Shown: piece after piece, positions 43,964 through 56,300 of the stretch
How positions within the stretch are numbered: position 1 is the stretch's first letter
Layout: the number at the start of each line of letters is the position of its first letter
The notes under the pieces: generated by a model
What the model was told of the DNA's origin: nothing
Seen by the model: the letters and a program-made list of their open reading frames with translations, nothing else
The model's database searches: none
Made by a program: the position numbers and the translations under genes
DNA from: an uncultured Lysobacteraceae bacterium
GTDB taxonomy: Bacteria; Pseudomonadota; Gammaproteobacteria; Xanthomonadales; Xanthomonadaceae
Direction: 5' to 3'
Length of the DNA stretch: 62,545 bases
Assembly: GCA_946480825.1 (NCBI GenBank)
Contig: CAMLLG010000016.1
Coordinates: forward strand, 1 to 62,545

Positions 43964-45175
43964 TCAGCCCAGGCGCTCGAAGGAAAAGAACGCCGCCAGC
44001 GGATGCCTGCGCCGTTCGATCCGCGCGCGCACCAGCTCCGCACCGATCATCGAATAGGTGATGCCGTTGCCGCCGTAGGCCATCGCGAAATGCACGCGCG
44101 GCCCATGCTGCGGATGCGGGCCGAAGAACGGCAGGCCGTCGGCGGTCTCGGCGAAGGTGCCCGCCCATGAGAAGGTCGGCTGCACCGAGAGATGCGGAAA
44201 CAGCGCTTCGACTTTTTTTCGCAGGCGGCGCGCCTTGGCGTCGACGCGGCGGTCGCGGCGCGACGGGATGTCGACCGCATCGTCCTCGCCGCCGACCAGC
44301 AGGCGGCGGTCGCCGGTGCTGCGCAGATACAGATACGGCCGCGCCGATTCCCACACCATCGTGTCGCGCAGCGGGCCGAGCGCCTCCGCGTCGATGGGGT
44401 CGGTGATGAAGGCATAACTGCTCCGATTCTTCGCGACGCGCGCATCGAGCCAGCGCTGATTGGCGTAGCCCGCCGCGAGCACGACGTGCCTGGCGCGGAT
44501 GCCGATACCCTCGGCCGTGCGCAACGCGACGCCGCGCGCGGCGGGATGCAGCGTCTCGATGCGGGTGCGGTCGTAGACCGCGCTTCCGCGCTTCGACAGC
44601 GCCGCAAGCAGGCGGTAGGCCATGCGATACGGATCGATCCGCGCGGCCAGCGCGCTGAGGATCGCGCCCGGGGCGTCGATCGCGAACGCCGCGCGCAGTG
44701 CGTCGCGTTCCAGCCAGCGCACGTCGAATCCGTGATGCCGGCGCAGCGCGCATTCTTCGCGCATCCCGGCCAGGTCGCGGCGGCGGCTGGCGTAGTAGAG
44801 GCTCGACATGCGCGCGAAATCGACATCGCCGACCTTGCGCGCCAAAGCCTGCAATGCGGGGATCGCATCGGCGCAGGCGCGATAGGCCGCCACCGCCTGC
44901 GCCTCGCCGTAGCGCTTCGCCAGATCGGTCATGTGGGTATCGATTTCGTACTGCAGCAGGGCCGTGCTCGCGGCCGTGCTGCCCCAGCCGATGTCGCGCT
45001 CTTCGACGACCGCGACCGCATGCCCGTGGGTCGACAATGCATGCGCGACGAGCGCGCCGGTGATGCCGCCTCCGATCACGGCCACGTCGCAGGCGATATC
45101 GGACGACAACTTCGGAAAGGCCTGGATCAGGCCGTTCTTGACGGCCCAGAAGGGATATCCGCTTTTCAGATCCAT
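43964..45175 (-). CDS. FAD-dependent oxidoreductase (DAO superfamily)
   Basis: 403 residues. FAD-binding VAVIGGGITGALVAHALS near residue 30 and ERDIGWGSTAASTALLQYE, then a substrate domain, and the C-terminal LPFFGPHP and AMAYGGNGITYSMIG closing the FAD site. It is a glycine/D-amino-acid-oxidase-like enzyme of the kind acting on amines or amino acids; substrate unknown. No signal peptide. Stands alone between convergent and unrelated genes. Confidence 0.88.
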   Translation of the reverse strand: MDLKSGYPFWAVKNGLIQAFPKLSSDIACDVAVIGGGITGALVAHALSTHGHAVAVVEERDIGWGSTAASTALLQYEIDTHMTDLAKRYGEAQAVAAYRACADAIPALQALARKVGDVDFARMSSLYYASRRRDLAGMREECALRRHHGFDVRWLERDALRAAFAIDAPGAILSALAARIDPYRMAYRLLAALSKRGSAVYDRTRIETLHPAARGVALRTAEGIGIRARHVVLAAGYANQRWLDARVAKNRSSYAFITDPIDAEALGPLRDTMVWESARPYLYLRSTGDRRLLVGGEDDAVDIPSRRDRRVDAKARRLRKKVEALFPHLSVQPTFSWAGTFAETADGLPFFGPHPQHGPRVHFAMAYGGNGITYSMIGAELVRARIERRRHPLAAFFSFERLG

Positions 45176-45248
45176 CGGGGCCGTCCTTCGCTGCGCGCCG
45201 TCGCGCGCATCGCGGAGCGCGGCGCCGATTCGGGTGTCGCCGAAAGGA

Positions 45249-45467
45249 TCAGGCCGGTTCGTCGGGAATCAGCGCCGACTCCAGCCGGATGATGGTGTCC
45301 TTGAGCTGCAGCTTGCGTTTCTTCAGACGCTTCACCGCGAGTTCGTCGGCCGCGATGGTCTCGTGCAGGCGTTCGATCGCCAGATCCAGGTCGCGGTGCT
45401 CCATGCGCAGTTCGGCCAGCCGCTGGGAGAGGCGGGCGATCTCGGCGGGGTCGGAAAGGCGGGTCAT
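45249..45467 (-). CDS. YdcH-family (DUF465) small coiled-coil protein
   Basis: 72 residues, all helical and highly charged (LSQRLAELRMEHRDLDLAI, AVKRLKKRKLQLKDTII), matching the DUF465 length and the KKxKLxLKD motif. A TAAGCT box ends six bases before the ATG, as for tdk, suggesting a leaderless mRNA. Role unknown in the family. Confidence 0.88.
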   Translation of the reverse strand: MTRLSDPAEIARLSQRLAELRMEHRDLDLAIERLHETIAADELAVKRLKKRKLQLKDTIIRLESALIPDEPA

Positions 45468-45560
45468 GCGGCGAGCTTAGCATCGGTCCCTCGGCGCCGG
45501 GACCGGGTCGGAAGCCGCAGGCCACGGGCGCCGCGACCGATCGGGACCTGCCCGGCGCGT

Positions 45561-45926
45561 TCAACGCTCCGCGACGTACAGCGCGGCGTCCGAGATCTGC
45601 TGGCCGTCGGTCAACGCGCCTTCGGTATCGACCGACACCTGCACCCCTGCGGGCGCGCCGTCGTCGATCGCGGTTGCGGCGACCAGGGTATCGACGGCCG
45701 GGACGTCCGTGGCCGTGACGTCCGTGCCCGGAACGTCCACGCCCGAAACCGGCAGCAGCGACGCGCGCAGGTTCGACGGCGGCGCGTCGATCGCGGACAG
45801 CGCCGACGACAGCGCCCAGGCGAACAACAGGGTCCAGATGGCGGTCATCGCCAGCAGCGCGCGCATGCGACGGCGGCGGCGACACGCGCGGGGGCTGGGA
45901 GAGGTACGGATGCGTGCGTTGGACAT
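45561..45926 (-). CDS. Small single-pass membrane or exported protein, 121 aa
   Basis: ATG 45926 has GGAG six bases ahead. Basic start (SPRACRRRRRMR), one membrane segment (LLAMTAIWTLLFAWALSSAL), then an acidic Val/Thr/Asp-rich outer part (GTDVTATDVPAVDTLV). Divergent from the DUF1328 gene; both have the same sigma-54-like element upstream, so the two are probably switched together. Not recognised. Confidence 0.65.
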   Translation of the reverse strand: MSNARIRTSPSPRACRRRRRMRALLAMTAIWTLLFAWALSSALSAIDAPPSNLRASLLPVSGVDVPGTDVTATDVPAVDTLVAATAIDDGAPAGVQVSVDTEGALTDGQQISDAALYVAER

Positions 45927-45954
45927 GACGGACTCCTCACGGGTGCGACAACAC

Positions 45955-45977
45955 ACCATCAAATACCGTGCCATTCG
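45955..45977 (-). promoter_or_regulatory. Sigma-54-like element of the 121-aa gene
   Basis: Reading leftward: TGGCACGGTATTTGAT, with GG at the -24 place and GA (instead of GC) ten bases on. The 23-base block matches the inverted block at 46164-46186 except at two positions. Predicted transcript start about 20 bases before the ATG. The whole 45927-46238 gene-free stretch holds this inverted pair and no open frame. Confidence 0.45.
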
Positions 45978-46163
45978 TAACCACGCGATTTTCATGGCGA
46001 AGCGGACGCGCCGCCGCCGTCGCGATCGTGCGCGCTGCACGGGCGCGTGCAGGACGCAGCGCGGAGGCGCCGACCGCGCGACATGGCTGGCGCGGGGAAC
46101 TCGGAGGATGTCCGCGCAAATCGCTGAAAACATTGATGTTGCCGTGCGTTCATCGCGAAGCGC

Positions 46164-46186
46164 CGGATGGCACGGGATTTGATGGT
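46164..46186 (+). promoter_or_regulatory. Sigma-54-like element of the DUF1328 gene
   Basis: TGGCACGGGATTTGAT, the -24 box perfect and the -12 box TTGA in place of TTGC. It lies 53 bases before the DUF1328 start codon. Could alternatively be a shared activator site of the divergent pair. Confidence 0.45.
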
Positions 46187-46238
46187 CTGTGCATGCGTTC
46201 GCAACGCGGACCGCTGTCCATCCCCCGAGGAGAATCCC

Positions 46239-46406
46239 ATGTTGTATTACACGCTCGTCTTCCTGGTCGTCGCCCTGATCGCCGGCGTACTCGGTTTCGG
46301 CGGCATCGCCGGCGCCGCCGCCGGCATCGCGAAGATCCTGTTCTTCGTGTTCCTGGTGCTGTTCGTGCTGTCGTTGATCTTCGGTCGCCGAAAAGTCGGC
46401 GTCTGA
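46239..46406 (+). CDS. DUF1328 small membrane protein (YtjA-type)
   Basis: 55 residues from ATG 46239, with CGAGGAGA as ribosome site. Two membrane helices ([35 protein letters not shown]) joined by [12 protein letters not shown], the DUF1328 signature. Family members are typically stress- or stationary-phase-induced; function unknown. Preceded by a sigma-54-like element. Confidence 0.92.
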   Translation: MLYYTLVFLVVALIAGVLGFGGIAGAAAGIAKILFFVFLVLFVLSLIFGRRKVGV

Positions 46407-46525
46407 TCGCGCGGTCCGCGTTCGTGGCGCGATGCGCCGCGGACGCGGACGGTCGATCGCATGGTCGATGGCAAGACTATCGATGCCGCCCGGCCGCAGG
46501 CCGGACCACGCGCCGGAAAGACCGA

Positions 46526-47612
46526 TCAGGCCAGCGCCAGCTCGAACACGAAGGACGCGCCGCCGCCGGCGCGATCTTCGTACCACAGATCGCCGCCCAT
46601 GGTGCGTGCGCGCTGTTTCGCCAGCGCCAGGCCGAGGCCGGTGCTGCTCTCGCCGCCGGTGGGTGTCGCGCCGAGGCGAACATAACGCTTGAACAGACGT
46701 TCGCGATCCTGCGCGGAAATGCCGGGACCGCGATCATGCACCGACAGCGCGCCGTATTGGCCGCGACGCGTGACCGAAACCGCGACCTCGCTCTCCTGCG
46801 GCGCGTATTTGATCGCGTTCGATAGCATGTTCTGCAGCACGTGGCCGGCCCCCGCTTCATCGGCGAGCACCCGCAGGTCGGGTTCTTCCACCGCCAGCTG
46901 CACCGTGATGCCCTTGCGCGTGGCCTGGTGCGAAAGCAGCGCGATGGCGCCCTTCGCCAACGCCGCCGCGGACAATGGTCGCAACTGCGCCCCGTGCGTC
47001 TGATCCTCCTGCTGGTCGAGGAAGGCCTGCAGGAACAGCACGCCGGCATCGGCGGACTCGCGGATCGACGTGGCCAGGCGTTGGCGCGCGTCGTCGGGCA
47101 GACCGGCATCGTGCAGCATGTCGGCGGAAAACAGGATGTTGGCGAAATGATTGCGCAGATCGTGGCTGACGATCTCGGCCATGCGCTGTCGTTCCTCGGC
47201 GACCCGCGCGAGACGTTCGCGCGACCGCTTCAGATCGAGATGGGTGCGCACGCGCGCCAGCAGTTCCTCGGCGATGAAGGGTTTGGTGATGTAATCGACC
47301 GCGCCCGCCGAGAATGCCCGCACCAGGCTTTCGCGTTCGTGGTCGGCGGTGAGGAACACCACCGGCACGTCGCGGGTCTGGGGCATGGCGTGCAGGCCTT
47401 CGAGCACGGCGAATCCGTCGAGCCCCGGCATGCGCATGTCCAGCAACACCAGATCGGGCGGACTGCGTTCGGCCAGCGCGAGCGCTTCGCGGCCGTCGAG
47501 CACCGGCACCACGTCGTAATCGGCATGGGTCAACAATTGTCCGACGACCTGCAGGTTGGCGCTCTGGTCGTCGATCATCATCACCACCGGCATCACCACC
47601 GGGGACTGGAAT

Positions 47613-47623
<11 letters not shown>
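46526..47623 (-). CDS. Response regulator fused to histidine kinase, 365 aa
   Basis: N-terminal receiver domain (MMIDDQSANLQVVG, phosphoacceptor Asp near 61 in LLDMRMPGLDG, TKP motif DYITKPF). A kinase core follows: phosphoacceptor His near 153 (IVSHDLRNHF), N box NMLSNAIKYAP, G boxes DRGPGIS and STGLGLALAKQ. No membrane segment, so it is soluble and receives phosphate from a partner. Its start lies inside the last bases of the larger hybrid kinase gene upstream (11-base overlap), making that kinase its likely partner. GGAGG precedes the ATG at 47623. Confidence 0.93.
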
Positions 47624-49808
<2,185 letters not shown>

Positions 49809-49915
49809 GCGTCCCGGTCCTGTGTCCGTGGAATCGGTGGTGGAAGAGATGTCCGGAGAACGCGGGACAAGTCCGGGATGGACGTTCCTGCGTCGTCTTC
49901 GACGATGCGCGCGGC

Positions 49916-50437
49916 TCAGGCGTTCATCAGCCAGATCGTACCGTTCAGCACCAGCGCGAACGAGACCCAGAGCAGATACGGCAGCAGCAGGTAACCGGCC
50001 AACGGACGCACGCGGCCGAAGGTCAGCATGGTGGTCAGCAGCGCGATCCACAGCAGGCAGATGTCGACGAAGGCGAGCCCGGGGCTGTGCAGGCCGAAGA
50101 ACAGCGGCGTCCACAGCAGGTTGAGCGCGAACTGCACGGCGAACAGCACCGTCGCGCGCCGGCGCAGCGCGGGCTCGACGTCGCGATCGCGGCGCATCAG
50201 CCACAGCGCCACCGCCATCATGGCGTAGAGCACGGTCCAGACCGGCCCGAACAGCCAGCCCGGTGGGTTGAAGGTCGGCTTCAGCAATGCGTCGTACCAC
50301 GCATCCGGCGCGAACAGCGCGCCGCCCCCGGCACCCAGACCGACCAGCAGCGAGATCCAGGCGATCAGCGTCAGCCGGTCGCCGAGCGGTGTGGCGGAGA
50401 AATCGCCGGAAGACGGCTCGGTGCGGGAATCTTTCAT
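49916..50437 (-). CDS. TspO/MBR-family membrane protein
   Basis: 173 residues with five helices and the Trp-rich TspO pattern: ALLKPTFNPPGWLFGPVWTV, QFALNLLWTPLFFGLHSPGL, LPYLLWVSFALVLNGTIW. TspO proteins bind tetrapyrroles and affect porphyrin handling and stress. An N-terminal extension of about 25 polar residues precedes the first helix. Located between the kinases and the NtrC-type regulator on the same strand. Confidence 0.93.
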   Translation of the reverse strand: MKDSRTEPSSGDFSATPLGDRLTLIAWISLLVGLGAGGGALFAPDAWYDALLKPTFNPPGWLFGPVWTVLYAMMAVALWLMRRDRDVEPALRRRATVLFAVQFALNLLWTPLFFGLHSPGLAFVDICLLWIALLTTMLTFGRVRPLAGYLLLPYLLWVSFALVLNGTIWLMNA

Positions 50438-50525
50438 GCGGGACGACCTTTGGTGCGGAACAGCGACTGCCGCAGCCGGCGGCAGGTTCGGGGACGGAAG
50501 CCGGTGGCGGCGCGGAATGGTTCGA

Positions 50526-52016
<1,491 letters not shown>

Positions 52017-52238
52017 GGACAGGATCCTTCTCGAACGTGGACGGGAGATGAGGGCGGACGGATGCGCGGGACGGTGTCGTCCGTGGTCGGCGCGGACATC
52101 GGCCATGCACGCTGTGCGCAAGACGCATGCCAGTCGCCGGACGCCCGGATTTCCTCGCATGCGGCGGAGAAGACCCGTGCGTTCTGCACGATCCGCGGGC
52201 GGCGCCATGCATCGCGCACGGCCGGCGGCGGCGGGCGC

Positions 52239-52272
52239 AAAAAAAAACCGCCCCGCGGGGAGCACGGGGCGG
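52239..52272 (-). terminator. Rho-independent terminator
   Basis: Reading leftward, stem CCGCCCCG/CGGGGCGG (52272-52265 with 52255-52248) followed by nine T (52247-52239). It ends transcripts coming from csbD/BON and separates them from the NtrC-type regulator gene. Confidence 0.85.
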
Positions 52273-52460
52273 CAAGTCCAGCGTTGCGGTCTTGAGGGGA
52301 CCACACGGGTGGGATGCGCATCCGCGCGAGCGACCCGTGACGCGTCGCGCGGGGCCCGCCCCGTTCCGCTCGGGAACATTCCACGGGAAATGTCCGGAGT
52401 CCGGCACGGACAGGGTGGGTGGGGCGGATCGGGCTTCGCGGGGGAGGACGCGAAGCCCGA
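52239..52460 (-). ncRNA. Candidate structured RNA downstream of csbD (C-rich loops)
   Basis: Of the 497-bp gene-free stretch 52017-52513, this leftward part is rich in hairpins. The first (52460-52429) has a perfect 12-bp stem TCGGGCTTCGCG/CGCGAAGCCCGA and loop TCCTCCCC; the last is the terminator with loop TGCTCCCCG. C-rich loops that pair with ribosome sites are a feature of sX13-like RNAs of Xanthomonas (recalled; no sequence match claimed). It may be a free small RNA or the 3' end of the csbD mRNA. No promoter is clear. The remainder, 52017-52238, shows nothing besides the presumed regulator promoter region. Confidence 0.3.
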
Positions 52461-52513
52461 CCGGAACCGCCCGGCGCCTGCACGGGCGCGGGGCGGAGAT
52501 GGGTGACGACGCG

Positions 52514-52720
52514 TCAGTGCGGACCGATGTGCTTCTCGAAGTCCTTCACCTGTTGCATCGCGATGTCCTTGCTCACGCCGTAGCGTTCCTGGACCTTGCC
52601 GGCGAGATAGTCGCGGTTGCCTTCGGCGACGGTGAGGTCGTCGTCGGTCAGCTCGCCCCACTGCTGCTTGATGCGGCCGTTGAGCTGCTTCCACTTGCCT
52701 TTGATGATGTCGGTGTTCAT
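52514..52720 (-). CDS. CsbD-family stress protein
   Basis: 68 residues, the usual CsbD/YjbJ length, with the family's start [20 protein letters not shown] and [13 protein letters not shown] small helical, very soluble protein induced under stress in many bacteria; molecular role unknown. The BON-domain gene lies 70 bp upstream on the same strand, so both probably share a transcript. Confidence 0.95.
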   Translation of the reverse strand: MNTDIIKGKWKQLNGRIKQQWGELTDDDLTVAEGNRDYLAGKVQERYGVSKDIAMQQVKDFEKHIGPH

Positions 52721-52790
52721 GGGGGTGTTGTCCTCTTCATGTGGAGATGGCGCGCGCTGCGCGCCGAATCATCGAGCGTCGATGCACCGA

Positions 52791-53159
52791 TCAGGCGCGC
52801 GGTTTCACCGTCAGCGTGGTGGCATCGACGGACTTGACGCCCTTGATCGAACGCGCCACGGCGACGGCCTTCTCGATCTGGGCCTGGCTGTCGAGCTTGC
52901 CGCTCAGGGTGACCACGCCATTGGTGGTGGTGACGTTGATGTCGAGGCCCTTGGTTTCCTCGGTCACGAGCAGGTCGGCTTTGACCTTCGTCGTGATCCA
53001 GCTGTCGCTGACCGGCTGCGCCGATTCCTCGTGGGCCTTGGTCTGCTCGCCGGCGGCCGTGGTCGCGGCGGCGGTACCGGCGACGAAGGTCAGCGCCAGT
53101 GCGGACGCGAGCGCCAGCGCAGGCATCAGACGGGAATGTTCGGACAGGGACTTGTTCAT
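52791..53159 (-). CDS. Periplasmic BON-domain protein (OsmY-like)
   Basis: 122 residues from ATG 53159 with GGAG ahead. Signal peptide (LMPALALASALALTFVAGTAAA), then one BON domain: SWITTKVKADLLV, DINVTTTNGVVTLSGKLDS, VAVARSIKGVKSVDATTL. BON proteins bind membranes or lipids in the periplasm and protect against osmotic or envelope stress. A sigma-54-type promoter lies about 67 bases upstream. Confidence 0.92.
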   Translation of the reverse strand: MNKSLSEHSRLMPALALASALALTFVAGTAAATTAAGEQTKAHEESAQPVSDSWITTKVKADLLVTEETKGLDINVTTTNGVVTLSGKLDSQAQIEKAVAVARSIKGVKSVDATTLTVKPRA

Positions 53160-53225
53160 GTGGATCTCCAATCGCGCTTTGGGGGAATGCCGGCGGATCT
53201 TTGCCGCGCCGGCAGGAACCACTCC

Positions 53226-53240
53226 GCATGCCGCGTGCCA
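53226..53240 (-). promoter_or_regulatory. Candidate sigma-54 promoter of the BON/csbD genes
   Basis: Reading leftward TGGCACGCGGCATGC: GG and GC exactly ten bases apart, with the full TGGCACG -24 box. A sigma-54 activator gene is only 1.2 kb away. Confidence 0.5.
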
Positions 53241-53377
53241 ACCGGCATGACCCAAACGAATCAATGCGTTACACGCACCCCCAGACCGGGATATCTTGCA
53301 AACCGCGCGGTGCCGCTTGCGCGCTGCCCGATCGTTGCCGGTCCACCGCAACCGTTCGAGGCTAAAATGCGCGACCC

Positions 53378-54286
53378 ATGAATACCCCCATCGCCCTCTC
53401 CGAGCCGCTGCCGCCGCCGGCGCGTCGCGCCGCGCACGAAGCCAATCGGCTGGCGAAACGTCTGCGCCATCAGGTCGGCCGCGCGATCGCCGATTTCGGC
53501 ATGATCGAGGACGGCGACAAGGTGATGGTGTGCCTGTCCGGCGGCAAGGACAGCTACACGCTGCTGGACATCCTGCTGCAACTGCAGAAAAAGGCCCCGG
53601 TGTCGTTCTCGATCACCGCGGTGAACCTGGACCAGAAGCAACCGGGCTTCCCCGAGCACGTCCTGCCGGACTATCTCGCTTCCATCGGCGTCGATTACAG
53701 GATCATCGAACAGGACACTTATTCGGTGGTGACCCGGGTGGTGCCCGAAGGCAAGACGATGTGCTCGCTGTGCTCGCGGCTGCGCCGCGGCGCGCTGTAT
53801 ACGTATGCGGAACAGCACGGCTTCACCAAGATCGCGCTGGGGCATCATCGCGACGACCTGGTGGCGACCTTCTTCCTCAACCTGTTCTTCCATTCGAAGA
53901 TCAGCGGCATGCCGCCGAAGCTGCTGAGCGACGACGGCAAGCACGTGGTCGTGCGCCCGCTGGCCTACGTGCGCGAAGACGACATCGCCGCCTACGCCGA
54001 GGCGCGCAAATTCCCGATCATCCCCTGCAACCTCTGCGGCTCGCAGGAAAACCTGCAGCGCAAGCAGGTGAAGAAGATGATGGACGCCTGGGAGCGCGAC
54101 ACGCCCGGGCGGATCGAACAGATCGCGCGCGCTTTGGGCGACATCCGCCCGTCGCAGTTGAGCGATCCGAAGTTGTTCGATTTCCTCTCGCTCGGCACCC
54201 GCGGCGCCGGCGACCTGCCCGATGCGCATGCGTGGCTGGGTGGTGAAAGCCGGGAATCGGACCCCGGGCACGGCGGATCGCCATGA
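53378..54286 (+). CDS. ttcA: tRNA 2-thiocytidine synthetase TtcA
   Basis: 302 residues. PP-loop SGGKDSY near residue 54, central [10 protein letters not shown] and later PCNLCGSQ, the Cys set that holds the iron-sulfur cluster in TtcA. The enzyme thiolates cytidine 32 of certain tRNAs. TAAAAT at 53363-53368 ends nine bases before the ATG, so the mRNA is probably leaderless or nearly so. Followed by a long inverted repeat, then rdgC. Confidence 0.96.
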   Translation: MNTPIALSEPLPPPARRAAHEANRLAKRLRHQVGRAIADFGMIEDGDKVMVCLSGGKDSYTLLDILLQLQKKAPVSFSITAVNLDQKQPGFPEHVLPDYLASIGVDYRIIEQDTYSVVTRVVPEGKTMCSLCSRLRRGALYTYAEQHGFTKIALGHHRDDLVATFFLNLFFHSKISGMPPKLLSDDGKHVVVRPLAYVREDDIAAYAEARKFPIIPCNLCGSQENLQRKQVKKMMDAWERDTPGRIEQIARALGDIRPSQLSDPKLFDFLSLGTRGAGDLPDAHAWLGGESRESDPGHGGSP

Positions 54287-54291
54287 ATCCC

Positions 54292-54382
54292 GTCATCCCG
54301 AGGCCGACGGCCGAGGGACCTGCTTTGCCGTCTTCACCCAGCAACCCACAACAGGTCCCTCGGCCGTCGGCCTCGGGATGAC
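54292..54382. repeat. Long perfect inverted repeat between ttcA and rdgC
   Basis: 31-base perfect arms at 54292-54322 and 54352-54382 with a 29-base loop, beginning GTCATCCCGAGG. A related unit is translated inside the RHS gene at 21084-21120. It will form a strong hairpin in the mRNA between the two genes. Confidence 0.9.
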
Positions 54383-54408
54383 ATGACCTTCCACTTCCCG
54401 GATACCCG

Positions 54409-55314
54409 ATGTTCTTCAGAAACCTCACGCTGTTCCGCTTCCCCGCTTCGCTGAATTTCGACGATCTCGACGCCGGCCTCGGCGAATGCCTGCTCAAGCC
54501 GGTCGGCGCGCTGGAACTGTCCTCGCGCGGCTTCGTGTCGCCGTTCGGGCGCGGCGAGGGCGAAGCGCTGTCGCGCCGCATCGACGATGCGATCTGGGTC
54601 GCCACCGGCAGCGAAGACAAGATCCTGCCCGGCTCGGTCGTCAACGACATGCTGCAGAAGAAGCTCGCCGAGATCGAAGAGAAGGAAGGCCGCAAGCTCG
54701 GCGGCCGCGCGCGCAAGCGGTTGAAGGAAGATCTGGTGCACGAACTGCTGCCGCGCGCCTTCGTGAAACCCGGCCGCACCGACGCGCTGATCGACTGCCG
54801 CAACGGCTTCATCGCCATCGACACCTCCTCGCGCAAGAACGGCGAAGCGGTGGTGTCCGACGTGCGCCACGCCCTGGGCAGTTTCCCGGCGCTGCCGCTG
54901 AACGCGGAAGTCGCGCCGCGCTCGATCCTGACCGGCTGGATCGCCGGCGACGCGCTGCCGCAGGGCCTGTCGCTGGGCGACGAATGCGAACTGCGCGACC
55001 CCACCGATCACGGTGCGGTGGTGAAGTGCCAGCATCAGGAACTGCAGAGCGACGAGATCGCGAAGCATCTGGAAGCCGGCAAGCAGGTCACGCGACTGGC
55101 GTTGACGCTCGACGACCATCTCAGTTTCGTGCTCGGCGAAGACCTGGTGATCCGCAAGCTGAAATTCCTCGACGGTGCGGTCGACCAGTTGGAATCCACC
55201 GAACGCGACGACCTGCGCGCGGAACTCGACGCGCGGTTCGCGCTGTTCAGCGGCGAAGTGCGGCGGTTGTTCCTCACCCTCGAACCCGCGCTGAAACTGT
55301 CGAAGGCCGAATAG
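54409..55314 (+). CDS. rdgC: Recombination-associated protein RdgC
   Basis: 301 residues, the family length. Start FFRNLTLFRF and SRGFVSPFGRGE are characteristic; later KKLAEIEEKEGRKLGGRARK, FIAIDTSSRKNGEAVVSDVR and the C-terminal FRLTLEPALKLSK-like end are typical. RdgC forms a dimeric ring around DNA and limits RecA activity. Cytoplasmic, transcribed with or after ttcA. Confidence 0.96.
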   Translation: MFFRNLTLFRFPASLNFDDLDAGLGECLLKPVGALELSSRGFVSPFGRGEGEALSRRIDDAIWVATGSEDKILPGSVVNDMLQKKLAEIEEKEGRKLGGRARKRLKEDLVHELLPRAFVKPGRTDALIDCRNGFIAIDTSSRKNGEAVVSDVRHALGSFPALPLNAEVAPRSILTGWIAGDALPQGLSLGDECELRDPTDHGAVVKCQHQELQSDEIAKHLEAGKQVTRLALTLDDHLSFVLGEDLVIRKLKFLDGAVDQLESTERDDLRAELDARFALFSGEVRRLFLTLEPALKLSKAE

Positions 55315-55369
55315 GCGATCGGACCATCGTCCTCTTCCGCAGCGCACACCGCTGCGGTTAGCATGACGC

Positions 55370-56155
55370 ATGCCCTTCCGTTTCCGTCTGCGCACGCCCG
55401 TCGCGCCCTCTCCCCGTGCGCAACAGCGCGACCGCGTGCCCCTGCGGCTCGACGACGGCCGCGATGTCGAAGTCCTGCGCGTGCGCGATCCGCGCGCGCA
55501 TCGAATGAAACTCTCGGTCAGCGAACGCGGCGTGCGGCTGACACTGCCGGAACGCGCCAGCTTCGTCGCCGGCGACCGCTTCCTCGCCGAACACCGCGGT
55601 TGGCTGCACGCGCAGCTCACGCGGCTGGTCGATATCGACGACATCGCATTGCGTCGCGACGAAACCGCGACCCTGCCGCTGCGCGGCGACGTGGTGCCGC
55701 TGCGCTGGGAACGCGGGCGCTTCACCGCGCTGCAGCGCGACGACGACGCGCTGGTGTTCATGACCACCGCCCGCGCCGGCGAGGCGGCGCTGCGACGCGC
55801 GCTGCGCGATTTCTACGAAGCCGAAGCCCGCGCCGACATCGGTCGCTGGATGCCCCGCTATCTGCCGTCGCTGCCGCGCGCACCGCGCCGGGTGCAACTG
55901 AAGGTGATGAGCTCGCAGTGGGGCTCGCTGGCGCCGGACGGCACCGTCGCCCTGGATCTGTCGCTGGTGCTGGCGCCGCCGGCGGCGTTCGAATACGTGC
56001 TGGTGCACGAGCTGTGCCATCTGATCCACCACGATCATTCGCCCGCCTACTGGCGCGAAGTGGATGCGCGTTTTCCCGAATGGCGCGACCAGCGCGACTA
56101 CTTCAGGGACGAAGGCCGCCGCCTGAAGGCGACGCTGCAGGCGCTGCTGCGCTGA
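55370..56155 (+). CDS. YgjP-type metallopeptidase (DUF45)
   Basis: 261 residues. The zinc motif HELCHLIHHDHSPAYW near residue 210, with the family's QWGSLAPDGTVALDLSL and PAAFEYVLVHELCH, places it with YgjP/SprT-like zincins (M48-related). No signal peptide, so cytoplasmic. The physiological substrate is unknown. It begins 55 bp after rdgC. Confidence 0.9.
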   Translation: MPFRFRLRTPVAPSPRAQQRDRVPLRLDDGRDVEVLRVRDPRAHRMKLSVSERGVRLTLPERASFVAGDRFLAEHRGWLHAQLTRLVDIDDIALRRDETATLPLRGDVVPLRWERGRFTALQRDDDALVFMTTARAGEAALRRALRDFYEAEARADIGRWMPRYLPSLPRAPRRVQLKVMSSQWGSLAPDGTVALDLSLVLAPPAAFEYVLVHELCHLIHHDHSPAYWREVDARFPEWRDQRDYFRDEGRRLKATLQALLR

Positions 56156-56188
56156 ACCGGCGCAGATGATCTGCGTTATGCAGGCACG

Positions 56189-56267
56189 GTAGGAGGGCCT
56201 TCAGGCCCGAGCTTTTCCGAACGATCGCCGCGATTGCTGGAAAGCTCGGGCCTGAAGGCCCTCCTAC
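56189..56267. repeat. Long perfect inverted repeat
   Basis: 27-base perfect arms (56189-56215 and 56241-56267) beginning GTAGGAGGGCCTTCAGG, each with an inner palindrome, 25-base loop. Lies between the convergent metallopeptidase and hydrolase genes and may terminate both. Confidence 0.9.
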
Positions 56268-56300
56268 GTGCGATACGCGGAATCGGCGCGGCGAACCCGA

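Noticed and set aside
46407..46525. Inverted repeat GTCCGCG/CGCGGAC between convergent genes as terminator
   Set aside because: No T run and a 17-base loop; too weak to list.
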